From: Methylobacterium sp. CB376
GTDB taxonomy: Bacteria; Pseudomonadota; Alphaproteobacteria; Rhizobiales; Beijerinckiaceae
Direction: 5' to 3'
Assembly (NCBI RefSeq): GCF_029714205.1
Contig: NZ_CP121648.1
Span: forward strand, 6,202,501 to 6,266,500
DNA length: 64,000 nucleotides
Shown here: positions 50,652 through 59,936 of the stretch, one piece after another
Numbering within the stretch: position 1 is the first letter of the stretch
Layout: each line of letters begins with the position of its first letter
Notes under the pieces: model-generated
Told to the model about the DNA's origin: nothing
The model's database searches: none
What the model saw: the letters and a program-made list of their open reading frames with translations, nothing else
Translations under genes and position numbers: made by a program

Positions 50652-51347
50652 TCAGCCGCTGGTGGCGACGCTGACGGATTGGTCGGCGTTGACCGGGGTG
50701 CCGCTGCCCTTGGTCCAGGCCGGCATCGCCTTGATTTGGTCGTCGGTGATCCCGCGGGCGACCAGCCGGTCGCCGTTCATCGACACCTTGTCGAGCGGGA
50801 CCGCGACCTGCTTCTCGCCGAGACCGAGCACGCCGCCGTGCCCGATCACGATGCTGGCATGCCCGTCGCCGCCGCGCACGACCTGCTCGACGTCGCCGAG
50901 CACCTCGCCCTTGGCGTTGTAGAGGTTCATGTCGGTGAGCCGCGAGACCTTGATCGCTCTCGTCCCGGCCGCGTTGGTCGAGCCGGTCTTGTCCGCACCC
51001 TTGAGGTCGTTGCTGCCGAGCGTCTCGAAGATCGACATGCCGTGCGGCCCGACCGTCATCAGGACCGGGTCGCCGTCCTTCGACTTGGCCTGGATGACGA
51101 AGGATTCCGCCACCACCTTGACGTCGCTGAAGCCGGCATTCTGCAGGTCCTGACGGATCTTGTTGGCCGTCACGAGGCTCGCGTGCTGCTGGCTCCCGGG
51201 CTGGCCGGCCTGCGCGGCGGAGGGGCTGGTCTGCGTCTGCGCGCCGTTGCCCTGTGCGAGGGCGGGACCGGCGAGGGCGGGACCGGCGAGGGCGGGACCG
51301 GCGAGGGCGACCAGGAGAGCGGTCGCCGCACCTGTGATCTTGGTCAT
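50652..51347 (-). CDS. Exported PRC-barrel domain protein
   Basis: A 231-aa protein with a Sec signal peptide (MTKITGAATALLVALAGPALAGPALAGPALAQG). The triple GPALA comes from three 15-bp units at 51256-51300. SLVTANKIRQDLQNAGFSDVKVVAESFVIQAKSKDGDPVLMTVGPHGMSIFETL precedes the PRC-barrel part AIKVSRLTDMNLYNAKGEVLGDVEQVVRGGDGHASIVIGHGGVLGLGEKQVAVPLDKVSM. Short PRC-barrel proteins occur in alphaproteobacterial envelopes; function is unknown. Region 51348-51620 shows no gene. Confidence 0.85.
   Translation of the reverse strand: MTKITGAATALLVALAGPALAGPALAGPALAQGNGAQTQTSPSAAQAGQPGSQQHASLVTANKIRQDLQNAGFSDVKVVAESFVIQAKSKDGDPVLMTVGPHGMSIFETLGSNDLKGADKTGSTNAAGTRAIKVSRLTDMNLYNAKGEVLGDVEQVVRGGDGHASIVIGHGGVLGLGEKQVAVPLDKVSMNGDRLVARGITDDQIKAMPAWTKGSGTPVNADQSVSVATSG
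51256..51300. repeat. 15-bp tandem repeat, 3 copies, in the PRC-barrel signal peptide
   Basis: GCGAGGGCGGGACCG repeated three times on the plus strand encodes AGPAL repeated in the signal peptide; copy-number change would alter signal-peptide length in frame. Confidence 0.9.
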
Positions 51348-51620
51348 GTGCCTTCCTCAGCTTGGCTTCGTGGGATGAGGCGCCCCGGCCCGCGGCCGCG
51401 GCGCCCGCTCCTGCCAGATGGAGGCCGTGATCCGCCCGCGTCAGTCGGGGAAAACCGTGCCCGGCGCCGTGCCTGTCGGGAAATCCCCCGACTTGATCGG
51501 CGCGGGATGCAGCCCGACGTCGAGTCGCAGGGGCGCCGAGGCGCGCCGGACCTGCGGATTGCGCCGGACCGGGCCGGTCCCGCCTCCGCTTCGACCTCTC
51601 CGATCGGAGGATGATCCGAC

Positions 51621-52379
51621 ATGCCCGTCTCGCTTCAGGCCGGCCTGTGGGGCCTGTTCAGCGGCTCGGCCCTGGTGCTCGGGGCCGCCCTCGCGTGGTT
51701 CCTGCGCATCCCGCAGCGGCTCATCGCGGCCGTGATGGCGTTCGGATCGGGCGTGCTGATCTCCGCCCTCTCGTTCGAGCTGATGGACGAGGCCTACCGG
51801 ACCGGCGGCTTCGACGCGACCTCGCTCGGCTTCCTCGGCGGCGCCGCGGTGTACACGGGCGCCAACGTCTACCTCTCCCGCCGGGGCGCCCGGCACCGCA
51901 AGCGGTCGGGCGGGACCGAGGACGGCCGGCAGCCCGGGGATGCCGGCAGCGGTCTCGCGATCGCGGTCGGGGCGCTCCTCGACGGCATCCCGGAATCGAT
52001 CGTCATCGGCGTGACCATGATCGGGGGCGGGGCGGTGAGCTGGGTGGCGGTGGTCGCCATCTTCCTGTCGAACGTGCCCGAGGGCCTCTCCAGCGCGGCG
52101 GGCATGCGCCGCGCCGGGCGCTCGGCCCTCTTCGTGTTCGGGCTCTGGACCGGCATCGCGGCGATCTCGGGCCTCGCCTCGCTGGCGGGCTACGCGGTCT
52201 TCTCGGGCTTCTCGCCCGCGGTGATCGCCGCCACCGAGGCCGTCGCGGCCGGCGCCATCCTGGCGATGATCTCCGACACGATGATCCCGGAGGCCTTCGC
52301 GATCGCGCACGATTACGCGGGCCTGATCACCGTGGCGGGCTTCCTGGCGGCCTTCGTCCTGTCCAAGCTGGGCGGCTGA
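51621..52379 (+). CDS. ZIP-family divalent metal transporter
   Basis: A 252-aa integral membrane protein with about eight segments. The helix-4/5 metal-site motifs are DGIPESIVIG and NVPEGLSSAAG, the latter with the conserved E in place of the usual H. MAFGSGVLISALSFELMDEA supplies further conserved acidic residues and the 88-110 loop is short and basic. ZIP proteins import zinc, iron or manganese. Upstream is the PRC-barrel gene, convergent is a Crp/Fnr regulator; no metal regulator is adjacent. Confidence 0.88.
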   Translation: MPVSLQAGLWGLFSGSALVLGAALAWFLRIPQRLIAAVMAFGSGVLISALSFELMDEAYRTGGFDATSLGFLGGAAVYTGANVYLSRRGARHRKRSGGTEDGRQPGDAGSGLAIAVGALLDGIPESIVIGVTMIGGGAVSWVAVVAIFLSNVPEGLSSAAGMRRAGRSALFVFGLWTGIAAISGLASLAGYAVFSGFSPAVIAATEAVAAGAILAMISDTMIPEAFAIAHDYAGLITVAGFLAAFVLSKLGG

Positions 52380-52428
52380 GGGCCGGGCGGCCTCCCGCGG
52401 GGATCCGCCGGCGGCGCGGGGCGCGGCG

Positions 52429-53232
52429 CTACCGGTCCTCGGCCGCCCGCTCGGCCGCCCGCTCGGCCCCGAGGAGGTTCAGCCGCCTGTACTCCGCGCG
52501 CACGAGGCGGTGACACTCGCAGCAATCCGCTTCGAGGGCGGCCCGGTCGCGCAGCGTGATGCAGGCCCGCCTCTGGCTGACGATGCCCTCGCTCTCCAGG
52601 CACTCGATCTGCTCGCTGACGCTGGCGCGCCGCACCCCGAGCAGGTCGGCGATCAGCTGGTGGCTGACGCAGACCTCGTCCTCGCCGAGCCAGTCCCGCG
52701 CCAGGAGCAGCCAGCGCCGGACGCGGTGCTTCATCGGGTGGCGCGCGTTGCACAGGCTGAGCTGGGCCGACTGGGTCATCAGCGCCTGGATGTAGCTGAG
52801 ACCGGTCCGGCGCAGGGTGGCGCTCGCCTCCATGAGCCGCGCCGCCTCCTCGGCGCCCAGGCGCAGCGCCGAGCCCGGAACCTGGACCGAGACACGCAGC
52901 GTGGCGCGCCGGGTCCCGAGCAGGATGCCGAGCCCGGTCATGCCGAAGCGGCCGACGAGGCCGACCCCGTGCGCACCGTCGGCCTGGGTCCTGGCCTGCA
53001 CGGAGGCGAGACCCCGCTCGATGAAGTAGACGTGCTGGATCTCCGTCCGCGGCTCCTCCAGCACCTGCTTGCGGCGCAGGGGAACCCGCTGGAGGTGGGG
53101 ACGGATGAGGGCCCACTCGGCCTCGGGCAGGGCCGCCAGCAGCAGGTTCGGCGTGGTGAGCGCCTCGGGACGCGCCTCTGCCCCCTCGTCAGTCACGCGG
53201 CACGCCCACGCGCTCTCTCGCCAGACATCCAT
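52429..53232 (-). CDS. Crp/Fnr-family transcriptional regulator (no Fe-S cysteines)
   Basis: A 267-aa regulator. The cNMP-binding-fold domain spans about 30-150 (VYFIERGLASVQARTQADGAHGVGLVGRFGMTGLGILLGTRRATLRVSVQVPG), the long dimer helix follows, and the helix-turn-helix is EVCVSHQLIADLLGVRRASVSEQIECLESEGIVSQRRACITLRDR. The N-terminal cysteine cluster of FNR is absent, so it does not use a [4Fe-4S] sensor of that type. Four cysteines sit near the C-terminus (ADCCECH), with spacing like a small metal site. Whether it binds the TTGAY-N4-ATCAA boxes here is open. 53233-53599 upstream (367 nt) holds no supported gene. Confidence 0.9.
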   Translation of the reverse strand: MDVWRESAWACRVTDEGAEARPEALTTPNLLLAALPEAEWALIRPHLQRVPLRRKQVLEEPRTEIQHVYFIERGLASVQARTQADGAHGVGLVGRFGMTGLGILLGTRRATLRVSVQVPGSALRLGAEEAARLMEASATLRRTGLSYIQALMTQSAQLSLCNARHPMKHRVRRWLLLARDWLGEDEVCVSHQLIADLLGVRRASVSEQIECLESEGIVSQRRACITLRDRAALEADCCECHRLVRAEYRRLNLLGAERAAERAAEDR

Positions 53233-53599
53233 CGCGCGAGCATATCCGAACGAAACTCGACGGTCGGTCCCGAGCCGAGGCCCCTCGGCGTCAATGCAGC
53301 ATCGCCGCCGCGCGGTCGATAAGACATCCTGCGCAGATGATTTTCAACCGACGAGCGGGGTCGGCGCCGTCACGATAGCGAGATGTCGACTCTCTTCCTG
53401 GTTCGATCATCCGCCCGATCTGCGTGGGATGCCTCTCTGCTGATCGCGGCGGGATCCGACCGGACGGCCCGCGGCCGCGCCGGCGGCCCCGATCCCGCCG
53501 CCGGCCGAGCGATCCGCTCCCCCGCGCGTTGGCAGGGGAGCGGGCCCGTCCGGTCCGCGCAGGGCGGGCGGGATCGCGCGCCGGACAGGAGACGCGCCG

Positions 53600-54304
53600 A
53601 TGATGCCCCGGCCCAAGCTGATCGCCTGCGACGTCATCGGCACGCTGGTCTCGCTGGAGCGCATGCGCCCGCTCCTGACCGGCCTCGGCCTGCCGCCGGC
53701 GGCCCTGGAGATCTGGTTCGCCTCGGCCCTGCGGGACGCCTTCGCGCTGGCGATCACCGACCGGTTCGCCCCCTTCCGCCTCGTGCTGCGGGGGGAACTC
53801 GCCTCCCTGCTCTCCGCGCACGGCCTCCCGGTCCGCATGGAGCGTCTCGACGCCGTCCTCGACGGCATGGCCGAGCTCGATCCCCAGCCGGATGCCGCGG
53901 AGGCGCTCGCCCTCCTGACCGAGGCCGGCTTCCGCGTGGCGGCGCTGAGCAACGGGTCGGCCGAGGCGACCGAGCAGCTGCTCCGTCGCGGCGGCCTGCA
54001 CCGCCACGTCGAGATGGTGCTGTCGATCGACCAGGTGCAGCGCTCGAAGCCCCGGGCCGAGGTCTACCTCTCGGCCGCGCAGGCCGCCGGCGTCGCGCCC
54101 GGCGAGGCGGCCCTCGTGGCCGCCCATGCCTGGGACACGCACGGCGCCAAGGTGGCGGGCCTCGGGGCGGCCTTCGTGGCGCGCGGCCAGATCTACCCCC
54201 GCGTGCTGGTGCAGCCCGATCTGCAGGGCGAGGCGCTGCGCGACGTGGCGCTCGCCCTGGCCGCGCTGGATCCCGCGCCGGCGGGCGCTCGCGCCGGCGG
54301 CTGA
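53600..54304 (+). CDS. Haloacid dehalogenase-like (HAD type II) hydrolase
   Basis: A 234-aa HAD protein. The nucleophile is D11 in IACDVIGTLVSL; the family's S/T motif is in VAALSNGSAEAT; the lysine motif region is RSKPRAEVYLSAAQ. The sequence fits L-2-haloacid dehalogenase-like (type II) enzymes, with DVIGT in place of DxxGT. Activity against a natural haloacid is uncertain; many members are phosphatases. RBS-like AGGAGA precedes the start; two methionines (MMPRPK) make the exact start ambiguous by one codon. 53233-53599 is a 367-nt region without a gene. Confidence 0.85.
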   Translation: MMPRPKLIACDVIGTLVSLERMRPLLTGLGLPPAALEIWFASALRDAFALAITDRFAPFRLVLRGELASLLSAHGLPVRMERLDAVLDGMAELDPQPDAAEALALLTEAGFRVAALSNGSAEATEQLLRRGGLHRHVEMVLSIDQVQRSKPRAEVYLSAAQAAGVAPGEAALVAAHAWDTHGAKVAGLGAAFVARGQIYPRVLVQPDLQGEALRDVALALAALDPAPAGARAGG

Positions 54305-54951
54305 CGGCCTCCGGCGCGCGGGCAGGTCTCGCGCGAGCCGGCGCGGGAAGCCCGCCCCGGCCCGGGCCGTCACCCGCGCCGGCTCGCGCGAATCCAGGTC
54401 GAGCCGCTCGCGGCGGTCGCCGCGCAGCCGTCTCTCGCCCCTTTCCGCACCCCGCGCGGCGATATGATCGAGCCAATCGCCAGTGTCGTGCCGCCGGCCT
54501 CGGCTCGGAGGACGACGGCTCTCCTGGGTCAACCCGGTCTTCCGCGGCATCGCCGCGCCGCGATTCCATCGCGGCGACGCGCCCTCGATCGACGCCAGCG
54601 CCGGGGCGATGAAGTCCCCGGTATTGCGCCCGAACTCGGTGTCGCGGAACGGCTCCGACATCGTCCGCATCCGATCAGGCCGCGATCGGCCGGGTCCCGT
54701 CGAATGGTCGACGGTGCGGCGGTGATTCGCCGTGCCGGGCCCGCGAGATCTCGCGAGGGTTTCGGTCCGGCGAGGATTTCGCCTGCCGCACGATTCGGCA
54801 CGATATGGAGGGGCACCGGCCCGGCGCCATATGCCCGGCGGATCATGCACCACATGAACGCGAACATGATGCCGGAGGGCATGGCCATGCCGCAGGCCGG
54901 GCCGGCCCCGCACTGATCGGGCGGCCGGGCCCGGAGGCCCCCGCTCCCGGA
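54305..54951. other. Intergenic region with possible broken antitoxin start
   Basis: 647 nt without a firm gene. On the minus strand around 54620-54670 a frame reads MRTMSEPFRDTEFGRNTGDF, which resembles the start of a Phd/YefM-type antitoxin, but it then diverges to low-complexity sequence, so at best it is a remnant. A plus-strand frame at 54845-54916 encodes a 23-aa Met/His-rich peptide, MHHMNANMMPEGMAMPQAG..., without a clear ribosome-binding site. Confidence 0.4.
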
Positions 54952-57285
54952 TCACGATCCCGGGCCGCGCGCGGACCCCGCCCGGAACGTCCCTTCACCC
55001 CGGTGGTCGGCGAGGCCCGCGACCTCCGGCGGGAGCCCGTCGGGCTCCTGCGGGAGCCGGTCGGAGGCGGATCCGTGCGGCCGCCGCGAGCGGGCACCGG
55101 CAGCCCTCGCGGCGCCGCGGCCCAGGATCTCGTCGTAGAGCCGCAGCAGGTCGTCGCCCTGGTCGGCCGCACGGCGCAGCGGCGGGCCGGGCGGCGGCGG
55201 CGCCTGGAACCGCGCCGGATCCGCGTCGATCGCCCCCAGCACCTCCCGCAGCGGGCCCGGCGTCGAGACGTCGATCACGAACCCGTCCACCCCCGGCCGC
55301 ACCTCCTCCCCCACCGCGCCCCGGTCGCTCGCCACGACCCACAGACCGAACGCCCGCGCCTCCCGCGACACGAGACCGAAGCTCTCCGGCCACAGCGACG
55401 GCACCAGCAGCACGTCAAGCTCCCCGTACAACCCCCCGATCTCCTCCTGCGCCACGGGGCCCACGATCCGCACCGGCGTCGTCCCCCACACCTCCTCGCT
55501 CGCGGAGCCCGGCTCCCGCGACAGGTCGACCAGCGTCAGGCCCAGGCACCGGAACGGCGTCGTGCGCAGCACCACCTCAAGCAGCGGCGCCCCCTTGTGC
55601 GCCTCCAGACCCCCCACGTGGCCCAGCCGCACCCGCGGACCCCGCCCCGCCCGCCGCGCCGGTACCCGCCCCAGCGACAGACCGTTCGGCACGCTCCGCA
55701 CCTCCGGGAACCCCGCCGCCCGGTACAGGCCCGCGAAGCTCTCCGACACCGCCAGCACCCGGTCCGCCCCACACAGAAGCCGCCCCAGCCGCCGCCGCCG
55801 CAGGAGCTGCGCCCCCGCCCCGTGCGGCGCGTCCGAGGCCGCCTCCAGCAGGTCCGGCGAGGGACGCACCACCTGCCCGTCCCGGTCGAGCAGGAACTGG
55901 TGGTCCGAGATCCACCAGCCGTCGTGCACCGTCACCACGTGCCGCAGGCCCCGCGCCTGCGCCGCCTCCACCACCGACCCGCTCAGCCGCTGCACGCAGT
56001 GGAAGTGCACCAGGTCCGGGCACAGCCGGTCCAGGAACTCCCCGAACAGCGCCCCCAGCGCCGGGTTGAACGGGCGCCAGTCCATCCCGGGCTCCAGCGG
56101 CGTCGACAGCCGCAGCACCGGAACCCCCCGGTAGCCGTCCAGCCGCGCCCGGCCCGCCGGCTGCACCCCCTCGTCGCTCGCCGCCACCGCGAAGGCGTAG
56201 CGCTCCCCCGCCGCCGCCAGGAAGTGGTCGAGGTTGTCGCGCACCACCCGCGTCGCCCCGCCGATCGTCTGGGGCGGGAAGAACACGTTCACCAGCAGGA
56301 TCCGCGGCCGCGCCGCCGCCACGGCGGGCGCCGCCGGCCGCGCCAGCACGGACGCCACCCGCCCCGCCCCCGCCGCCAGCCCGTAATCCCGCCGCGCCTT
56401 GCGCCGCGCCGCCAGGCCGATCCGCCGCCGCAGCCCGGCATCCCCCACCAGCCGCTCCAGCGCCGAGGCCCACTCCTCGGGCGTGTCGGCAAACAGCACG
56501 TCCTCGCCCTCGACCAGGATCTCCCGGTAGGTGCGCGTCCCGCTCACCACCGAGGGCACCCCGGCCACCGCCGCCTCCAGCCACTTGATCTCGCTCTTGG
56601 CGTCCGCCGCCGCGCCGGGGGCGAGCACCGCCAGGTTCACGTCGACCCCCGACAGGATCTCCCAGTAATCCTCCACCTGCGCGGTGAAGCCGAGGCGGCG
56701 GATCCGGTCCCGGTGGGCCGCGAAGGCGGGATCGAGGGTGAGGTGGCCGGCGATCAGCAGGCGCAGCTGCGGGTGGCGCTCCAGCAGGCGCAGCAGGGCC
56801 GGGCCGGCCAGGGCGTTGAAGTCGCGGTTATGCGCCTTGGTGCCCGAGCCGTAGAACAGCGTCACGGGCGCCTCCGGGCGGGCGGGGGCGGGGTCCGGCC
56901 GGTCGAGGAAGGGGGCGTTGCGCTGGTCGAGGCCGTTGCGCAGGACGTGGCAGCGGCCCGTGCGCAGGAGCGGGCGCATGGCCTCGGCGAGAGCCGGGGT
57001 GGAGGCGAGGCCCTCGTCGCACTGGGCGAGGGCGAAGCGGAACAGGGGCACGCCGAACTGCAGCCCGACGTAGTCCTCGGGGGAGATCTGGCCCTCGAAG
57101 CTGTCGAAGGGGTCGGGGTAGCAGCGCGCGTCGAAGATGAGGTCGTCGACGTCGTAGAAGGTGGGCAGGCCGAGGGCGCGGGCGTAGAGGATGCTGTGGA
57201 GGATGTCGGGGAAGGCGGGGAGGCGGTAGAAGAGGGCGGCGCGGGCGGTGTGCAGGGCCTGGCGGAAGGCCCGGGCCTGGTCGGG
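54952..57285 (-). CDS. C-terminal half of a multi-domain glycosyltransferase (two GT domains)
   Basis: This frame carries two glycosyltransferase modules. The first (before about 56350) has LGLPTFYDVDDLIFDARCY and FRFALAQCDEGLASTPALAEAMRP, then VTLFYGSGTKAHNRDF, RLLIAGHLTLDP and KWLEAAVAGVPSVVSGTRTYREIL, a GT1/GT4-like activated-sugar site. The second is a GT4-like domain beginning RILLVNVFFPPQTIGGATRVVRDNLDHFL, with HVVTVHDGWWISDHQFLL, GHVGGLEAHKGAPLLEVVL and VLLVPSLWPESFGLVSREARAFG. There is no natural start in this frame; the N-terminal half is encoded in the adjacent frame and joins at a G5 run at 57283-57287. Together they form one gene of about 1290 residues. The last about 60 residues are low-complexity. 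Confidence 0.82.
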   Translation of the reverse strand, partial: PDQARAFRQALHTARAALFYRLPAFPDILHSILYARALGLPTFYDVDDLIFDARCYPDPFDSFEGQISPEDYVGLQFGVPLFRFALAQCDEGLASTPALAEAMRPLLRTGRCHVLRNGLDQRNAPFLDRPDPAPARPEAPVTLFYGSGTKAHNRDFNALAGPALLRLLERHPQLRLLIAGHLTLDPAFAAHRDRIRRLGFTAQVEDYWEILSGVDVNLAVLAPGAAADAKSEIKWLEAAVAGVPSVVSGTRTYREILVEGEDVLFADTPEEWASALERLVGDAGLRRRIGLAARRKARRDYGLAAGAGRVASVLARPAAPAVAAARPRILLVNVFFPPQTIGGATRVVRDNLDHFLAAAGERYAFAVAASDEGVQPAGRARLDGYRGVPVLRLSTPLEPGMDWRPFNPALGALFGEFLDRLCPDLVHFHCVQRLSGSVVEAAQARGLRHVVTVHDGWWISDHQFLLDRDGQVVRPSPDLLEAASDAPHGAGAQLLRRRRLGRLLCGADRVLAVSESFAGLYRAAGFPEVRSVPNGLSLGRVPARRAGRGPRVRLGHVGGLEAHKGAPLLEVVLRTTPFRCLGLTLVDLSREPGSASEEVWGTTPVRIVGPVAQEEIGGLYGELDVLLVPSLWPESFGLVSREARAFGLWVVASDRGAVGEEVRPGVDGFVIDVSTPGPLREVLGAIDADPARFQAPPPPGPPLRRAADQGDDLLRLYDEILGRGAARAAGARSRRPHGSASDRLPQEPDGLPPEVAGLADHRGEGTFRAGSARGPGS

Positions 57286-58834
57286 GGAAGACGCGGACGG
57301 TCCATCCGGCGTGCTCGAGCTGGCGGCGGCGCTGCTCGACGCGGTAGTGGACGCACTGGGGCAGGTCGAGGTTGGCCAGGATGGCGACGGTCGGCCGCGG
57401 CGAGGGGACGGGCGAGGGGACGGGCGAGGGGACGGGCAAGGGGACGGGCAAGGGGGCGGCGAGGGGGAGGTCGGCGGCGAGCCGGTTCAGGGCCTCGTCC
57501 AGGAGGGCGTCGGCCTCGGCGCGGCGGCCCTGGCGGTACTCCGCGCGGGCGGCCTCGCAGGCGGCGTCGAAGGCCCGGCCGAGGATGCCGAGCCCCGCCT
57601 CGCGCCAGCGCGCGTCCTTGATCCAGCGCGGCGACGACGCCCGGACCTGCGCGCAGGCGGCCGGCAGATCTCCGGTGGCGGCCAGGCACTCGGCGGCGTG
57701 GATGTGGCTCCAGAGGCTCGACCGCGGGTCGGCCGCGGCGGCCGCGTAATCGGCGGCCGCGGCGGCGAGGTCGCCCAGGGCCCGCGCGGCCTCGCCGCGG
57801 CCGTGCAGCCGGCGGGCGGTCGGGCCGCCGCGCGCGATCGCCTCGTCGTAGGCCCGGCGGGCGAGCGCGAAGCGCTGGCGCAGCAATTCCCGCATCCCGA
57901 CGAGGCCGAGGAACGCGGCCTCGTCGGGGCCGGACACCACGTCGAGACGACCCGCCGGGAACCCGAAATCGAGCCAGTGCTCCAGCACCTGCGTGCGCGG
58001 CAGGGCGGCGCCCCGGGGCAGCGCGGCCCGGTAGCCCGCGAGATCGAAGCAGCGCGGGAAGACCGTCTCGCCGATCAGGGCGGCGAGGTGGGCGGACTCG
58101 TTCGGCGCGAAGCCCCGCTCGATGCCGGTGCACAGCCAGTGCCGATAGAGCGACGCGTCGTCGGGGAGGTCCTCGACCGGGTACACGGCGCGGTAGAAGG
58201 CGGGATCGAACATCGCCTCGGCGTGGATCGGGGCCAGGCGCGCGATGCCCTGCTCCACGAAGAGACGAAGTCCCTCCGCCCGCACCCGCGGCGGGGGGCC
58301 GATCCAATCGGCATTCAGCTGGACGAACTGGGCGAGGTCGAACCGAAGCAGCCAGGATCCCGGCACCAGGCCGTGCTGCCGCAGGAAGGCCGCGAAGGCA
58401 TCGGCGGCCTCGGGGTCACCGTCCCGCACCGCGACGCGCGCGAAGGCGTCGGCGTCCGACGCAATGTCGAGGGCGTAGGGCCGCTTCTCCTCGCGTCCGT
58501 GCCGCAGGTAATGGGCGATGAACTGCCAGTCCTCCGTGAACCGCGACGCGAGGTCAGGATTGAGATCGCGGTAGAGGCTCGGGCGGAAATCCTTCGGCAG
58601 CGGGCCGTGCTCGGCGCTGAGATCGGCCAGATAGCCCTCGACGCTGCTCTGCCGCCCCTCCCGGCGGCCGTGCCGGAGATAATGTTCGAGCAGCTCGCCC
58701 CGGCCGGTGAGGTGATGAAGGTCGGGGTAGAGCGTATAGTAAAAATTTTCATCAAAGTCGCTCACCCCGTCCTTCGCCGAAGGACGCCGTATTTTTCCGA
58801 GCGCAAGTCGTAAACTGCTGAAAATTCGCCTCAT
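57286..58834 (-). CDS. N-terminal half of the same glycosyltransferase (frameshifted)
   Basis: Starts at MRRIFSSLRLALGKIRRP (ATG at 58834). Four modules follow, of the type FDENFYYTLYPDL ... LLEHYLRHGRREGR, FRPSLYRDLNPDLASRF ... FIAHYLRHGREEKR, FDPAFYRAVYPVEDLP ... HWLCTGIERG and FDLAGYRAALPRG ... VLEHWLDFG, a domain seen N-terminal to glycosyltransferases and in surface-polysaccharide genes. A tetratricopeptide-like stretch (about 310-420) and a Pro-rich linker come next, and the GT domain begins PTVAILANLDLPQCVHYRVEQRRRQLEHAGWTVRVF. Here the frame is lost: continuing as printed gives only Arg/Pro-rich sequence to 56828, while the next frame continues DQARAFRQALHTARAALFYRLPAFPDIL. Probably one gene with a frameshift at 57283-57287. 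Confidence 0.82.
57399..57458. repeat. 12-bp tandem repeat, 5 copies, in the glycosyltransferase linker
   Basis: Five units of GGCRAGGGGACG (57399-57458, last one with one change) encode a repeated PVPS/PVPL Pro-rich linker between the TPR-like region and the glycosyltransferase domain. Unit length keeps the frame, so linker length can vary. Confidence 0.9.
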
Positions 58835-59138
58835 CTGAACGATTTGGAATACTCCAGGCCGGACAGGCATAGCACGACACGGCGGTGAAATACCCGATCG
58901 AATGGCGCGCGGTTGTAACTCATGTGAATTTCGGCCGGCCCGCAGGCCGGTGATCATCGCGCCGGCCGCGCGACCGGATGACGTCCCGTGCCCGCGACGG
59001 GGACGCGGGGGAGCGGGATGGTCGCTCGCGCCCGTCCCTCCGCCCGTCCCGGTCCGGGCGCGCCGAACCGGCCGGCACCGGCCGGGAGCCGGTCGACGCG
59101 TCCGCGCGACCGCCTCGCTCACGCAGAGGAAGACCAGG
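58835..59138. other. Divergent promoter region between glycosyltransferase and FkbM gene
   Basis: 304 nt. The part beside the glycosyltransferase start (about 58735-58875) is clearly AT-richer than the chromosome average, with AAAATTTTCATCAAAG-like stretches and no gene; the rest is GC-rich. No palindrome or known regulator site was seen. Confidence 0.5.
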
Positions 59139-59936
59139 ATGGGCATGACGAAGGTCGATTTCGCCGGAAAGCACTTCTACCTCGATGCGGCGGGCGGCAT
59201 GGACCTCGTTGGACATCAGGTCAGCGCCGGCGCGTACGAACCGCCGCTTCCGTTCCTGATGATGGCGACGTACCTGCGCAGCGAGGGGATATTCGTCGAT
59301 GTCGGCGCGAATACCGGGGTCTATTCCGTGATGGCCGGCATCCTGGCGGAGGACCGCACGGTCCTCGCGTTCGAGCCGCTCGCGGCCCTGGTCGCGGTGC
59401 TGAGACGCAATCTGGCGGCGAACGGGCTCACCGACCGGGTCACCGTCCACGAGCTCGCCCTCAGCGACGTGTCGGGGGAGGCGACGCTCCACCTCCCCGA
59501 TCCGAGCCACGGCCTGCTGGAGACGAGCGCGTCCCTGGAGCACGACTTCAAGGCCGTCCACGGGACGGTCCGGGTCGCGGTCAGGACGCTCGACGAACTC
59601 GACATCCGCGAGCGGATCGCCGTCATCAAGGTCGATATCGAGGGGCACGAGCACGCCTTCCTCGGCGGCGCGCGCGAGACGATCAGGCGGGATCGGCCCT
59701 TCGTCTTCGCCGAAGTGGTCGGGCCCGCCAAGCGGGGGGCCCTGAGGGCCTTCCTGGCGGACGTGAACTACCTCGACTTCAGATTGCGGCCCGACCTGGC
59801 GATCCACGATGGCGAGGTCGTGTTCGACGAGCTGGCCTGGAACCACGCCTTCGTCCCGGCCGAGCGCCTGGAGAAGTTCAAGGAGGCCTGCGACTCCTGC
59901 GGAGTGGTCATGGTCCGCAGGTTTCGCCTGACATAG
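59139..59936 (+). CDS. FkbM-family methyltransferase
   Basis: A 265-aa SAM-dependent methyltransferase. Motif I is IFVDVGANTGVYSVMAG (residues about 50-66), followed by TVLAFEPLAALVAVLRRNLAANGL, the FkbM core; RIAVIKVDIEGHEHAFLGGARETI is the second conserved block. FkbM enzymes O-methylate sugars and polyketides; beside a glycosyltransferase it may methylate a surface polysaccharide. The start at 59139 is supported by AGAGGAAGACC upstream. The two in-frame ATGs (59139, 59145) cannot be separated. Confidence 0.87.
   Translation: MGMTKVDFAGKHFYLDAAGGMDLVGHQVSAGAYEPPLPFLMMATYLRSEGIFVDVGANTGVYSVMAGILAEDRTVLAFEPLAALVAVLRRNLAANGLTDRVTVHELALSDVSGEATLHLPDPSHGLLETSASLEHDFKAVHGTVRVAVRTLDELDIRERIAVIKVDIEGHEHAFLGGARETIRRDRPFVFAEVVGPAKRGALRAFLADVNYLDFRLRPDLAIHDGEVVFDELAWNHAFVPAERLEKFKEACDSCGVVMVRRFRLT

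Noticed and set aside
52429..53232. The Crp/Fnr protein as the FNR that binds the nar boxes
   Set aside because: It lacks the N-terminal cysteine cluster of FNR and is far from the nar genes; it could still be FixK- or DNR-like, but the sequence does not show it.
54845..54916. 23-aa Met/His-rich peptide (MHHMNANMMPEGMAMPQ...)
   Set aside because: No ribosome-binding site, no conserved context and too short to support; listed only in the gap description.
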